From Spartobacteria bacterium (GTDB lineage: Bacteria; Verrucomicrobiota; Verrucomicrobiia; Chthoniobacterales; Chthoniobacteraceae): a stretch of 6,944 bases of DNA. The notes under the pieces are model-generated. The model worked only from the letters and a program-made list of their open reading frames with translations. It made no database searches and was not told where the DNA came from. Below are positions 5,447 to 6,944 of this stretch, one piece after another (within the stretch, counting starts at the first letter, position 1; every line of letters starts with the position of its first letter). Position numbers and translations under genes: made by a program. The DNA is taken from contig JANXZI010000379.1 of the NCBI GenBank assembly GCA_025355595.1, forward strand, positions 1-6,944. Direction: 5' to 3'.

Positions 5447-6108
5447 CCGGCGGCTCGCCTAGCCTCTATTTCTTTTCTTTCCAGCGCTCCTTCCCGATTG
5501 GCATGCAAGATTTTGATCTGTTCTTTGCTCAGCAAAATACCGGTCCTGAATCCCGAACCACACATTAGATTGCTCACCTCCTTTTGATGCTGCAGGCCAA
5601 ACCAATGTCCAAGTTCATGGGCCAGCGTCTCGCCGTTGGAATGCATTGACGACAAAATAATAAAACGCCGCTTTTCCTGCATTTTCTGCTTTCCACCGTA
5701 TTGCCAATGGACGCCCGCAATCCAGCCATCAGGCTTGTCCACATCCCTGGCGGAGCGGACGAGAAAAACCTGAATCATCTTACCCGGCGATGGAACATTC
5801 TCGGCCAGCGAATTCCGATCGTTACGACTAATCAAATCCAGCATTTCGGTTGGCAGCGGCAAGACCTCGCCTATTTCAAAGCAAAGACGCGTATTCCCGT
5901 AGATTTTATTGGCCAATGCGACACGCTCCAACAGCGCCTCCTTGCCTTCGATCATGGTTTCGTCTTTTAGCGCCACATGAAATTGCAATTTAATAACTTC
6001 CTGAGGAACTTTGGCTTCTGCCAAATCGATAACTGCTTGTCCCCGCGCTGTCTCCACGACCGTGAGCAGGATGGAAATAAGCACCGGAAACAGAAATTTG
6101 AGTCGCAT
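5440..6108 (-). CDS. secreted metzincin-type zinc metalloprotease
   Basis: 222 residues from the ATG at 6108-6106. A good ribosome site, AGGA (6119-6116), lies seven bases upstream. Residues 1-25 are a signal peptide: basic RLK, a hydrophobic core FLFPVLISILLTVV, and probable cleavage near ARGQA. The mature protein is therefore exported, to the periplasm or beyond. The catalytic site HELGHWFGLQH (164-174) gives zinc ligands H164, H168 and H174 and the general base E165. SNLMCG (179-184) supplies the Met-turn, M182, that defines metzincins. The pattern resembles small matrixin- or pappalysin-like proteases, but the exact family is uncertain and the substrate unknown. The last residues (EARRAAGE) run into the tandem-repeat block, and the TAG stop (5442-5440) comes from a repeat unit, so the original C-terminus may have been altered. 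No partner gene on the same strand is present. Confidence 0.88.
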   Translation of the reverse strand: MRLKFLFPVLISILLTVVETARGQAVIDLAEAKVPQEVIKLQFHVALKDETMIEGKEALLERVALANKIYGNTRLCFEIGEVLPLPTEMLDLISRNDRNSLAENVPSPGKMIQVFLVRSARDVDKPDGWIAGVHWQYGGKQKMQEKRRFIILSSMHSNGETLAHELGHWFGLQHQKEVSNLMCGSGFRTGILLSKEQIKILHANREGALERKEIEARRAAGE

Positions 6109-6141
6109 GGCAGCATCCTATTCAATGGTGTGACTGGGTCA

Positions 6142-6330
6142 ATGTGCGAGGCAATTCAAGCACCCGCTTGCGCCACCGCTCTCGGGCACGGCATTGCCAC
6201 GCAGAGTGAGACGGTCGGGGAATGGCGCGGGATGGTGCGCGACGCCGTGCGCGGTCACTTCGGCGATGGCGTGCCGCGGCCGATGCCTTCCATCTTTGGC
6301 CCGCGATGCACAGCCATTCTCAAACTAGTG
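6142..6330 (+). pseudogene. HicB-like antitoxin remnant
   Basis: One frame reads ATALGHGIATQSETVGEWRG, then MVRDAVRGHFGDG and PRPMP. This matches the core of short HicB-like proteins (the A.ALGH.I.TQ.ET, then R.MVRDAV..HF pattern), which neutralise the RNA-cleaving HicA toxin. The usual N-terminal strand is reduced to MCEAIQAPAC. After PRPMP the family ending (I.LHFVRDE) is lost in this frame, but the next frame gives LARDAQ, suggesting a small indel near 6285. That frame ends at a TAG (6326-6328) exactly where the insertion sequence seems to begin, so the 3' end and any hicA downstream may have been cut by the insertion. Assignment is from pattern memory; decay is likely but not proven. Confidence 0.55.
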
Positions 6331-6944
6331 TAGTGCGCCGCATTTAGCGAGGTGTATGGAGTTTTCTCCGGGCGCGTTTGACCTTGGCGAGGATGTCCGA
6401 GGCGGGGGCCGTCCAGACAAACGGCGTCGGACACGTCTTGTAGCTTTCAAGGTAAGCGGTGATGGCTTCGAGCAACTCGGGTCGGCTGCGAAAGACTCCT
6501 CGGCGCAGACGCTGAGTGGTCAGGTTGCGAAAGAAACGCTCCACCATGTTGAGCCACGAGGCGCTCGTCGGAGTGAAGTGCAGATGAAAGCGCGGATGCT
6601 TTTCGAGCCACGCTTTGAGCTTGGGATGCTTGTGCGTGGCGTAGTTATCCACGATCAGATGCAGATCGCGATCGGCGGGAGTTTGCGCATCGAGCAGGCG
6701 CAGGAACTTGATCCATTCGATAGGGCGATGGCGCGCCTGGCACTGTCCGATCACCGTGCCATCGGCGACATTGAGCGCGGCAAAGAGCGTGGTCGTCCCG
6801 TGGCGCACATAGTCGTGAGGGAAGGTGCTGGCCCGGCCTTTCTTCAATGGCAGACCCAGTTGGGTGCGATCCAGAGCCTGCCCCTGGCTTTTCTCGTCGC
6901 CACAGAAGACCAGCGCATGGTCGGGCGCATGGAGAGAGAGCCCG
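6326..6944 (-). mobile_element. IS630-family insertion sequence, 3' part
   Basis: The element contains a transposase running off the right edge. Its end is probably near the TA at 6326-6327, since IS630 elements insert at and duplicate TA and the sequence TAGTGTAGTGCGCCGC that follows has the look of a terminal repeat. The other end is outside the window, so the inverted repeat cannot be confirmed. Confidence 0.65.
6344..6944 (-). CDS. IS630-family DDE transposase (5' end missing)
   Basis: About 199 codons remain, ending in a TAA at 6346-6344; the start lies beyond the right edge. The three catalytic acids are visible. D is in FCGDEKSQ (codon 6898-6896), D in LIVDNYATHK (6649-6647) and E in NMVERFF (6541-6539). 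The spacing of 35 residues between the second D and the E is the DD35E type usual for IS630. Other family blocks are RHGTTTLFAALN, HFTPTSASWLN and TPFVWTA. The TTG at 6847 is internal, since the family sequence continues upstream (QALDRTQLGLPL). No frameshift is seen in the visible part, so the copy could be active if the missing part is whole. Confidence 0.92.
   Translation of the reverse strand, partial: GLSLHAPDHALVFCGDEKSQGQALDRTQLGLPLKKGRASTFPHDYVRHGTTTLFAALNVADGTVIGQCQARHRPIEWIKFLRLLDAQTPADRDLHLIVDNYATHKHPKLKAWLEKHPRFHLHFTPTSASWLNMVERFFRNLTTQRLRRGVFRSRPELLEAITAYLESYKTCPTPFVWTAPASDILAKVKRARRKLHTPR

Noticed and set aside
5701..5970. 89-codon plus-strand frame
   Set aside because: It is antisense to the metalloprotease, which has a signal peptide, a zinc site and a ribosome site on the other strand.

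Overview
The window looks like a chromosomal piece of a GC-rich member of the Verrucomicrobiota. This rests on the RpoB sequence, read by eye without a database search, and on fused or accessory genes of a type I associate with that phylum. Strong Shine-Dalgarno sites are mostly absent, which also fits.

Layout, left to right. (1) 1-1381, minus strand: the first 460 codons of rpoB, cut by the window edge inside the rifampicin-binding cluster. (2) 1382-2126: about 750 bases with no convincing protein gene. It holds small hairpins and a tRNA-like scrap on the rpoB side, then an AT-rich patch. After that, on the plus strand, comes a run of nested stems ending in a good intrinsic terminator at 2044-2070. 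(3) 2127-2552, plus: a small DUF2007-like protein with a C-terminal zinc ribbon. (4) 2556-2709: a nested palindromic repeat element that contains a second intrinsic terminator. (5) 2842-4626, plus: a DUF116 domain fused to an isoprenyl diphosphate synthase. This is the most distinctive intact gene of the window. (6) 4666-6944: an accessory 'graveyard'. It holds an AbiEii/DUF6036-like nucleotidyltransferase broken by at least two compensating frameshifts, a block of short tandem repeats, a minus-strand exported zinc metalloprotease whose stop codon lies in those repeats, a decayed HicB-like antitoxin, and the 3' part of an IS630-family transposase running off the right edge.

How the parts relate. 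rpoB is the only housekeeping gene. The usual rplJ-rplL genes are not next to it: the next gene is divergent, so rpoB here must have its own promoter or a distant one. The terminator at 2044-2070 lies between the AT-rich patch and the zinc-ribbon gene. The preceding 200 bases are therefore either a stand-alone small RNA or a long attenuator-like leader for that gene. The prenyl synthase fusion is the last intact gene before the accessory region, where toxin-antitoxin-type genes, repeats and an insertion sequence accumulate. No complete novel multi-gene system is visible. The best leads are the DUF116-prenyl synthase fusion and the structured RNA.
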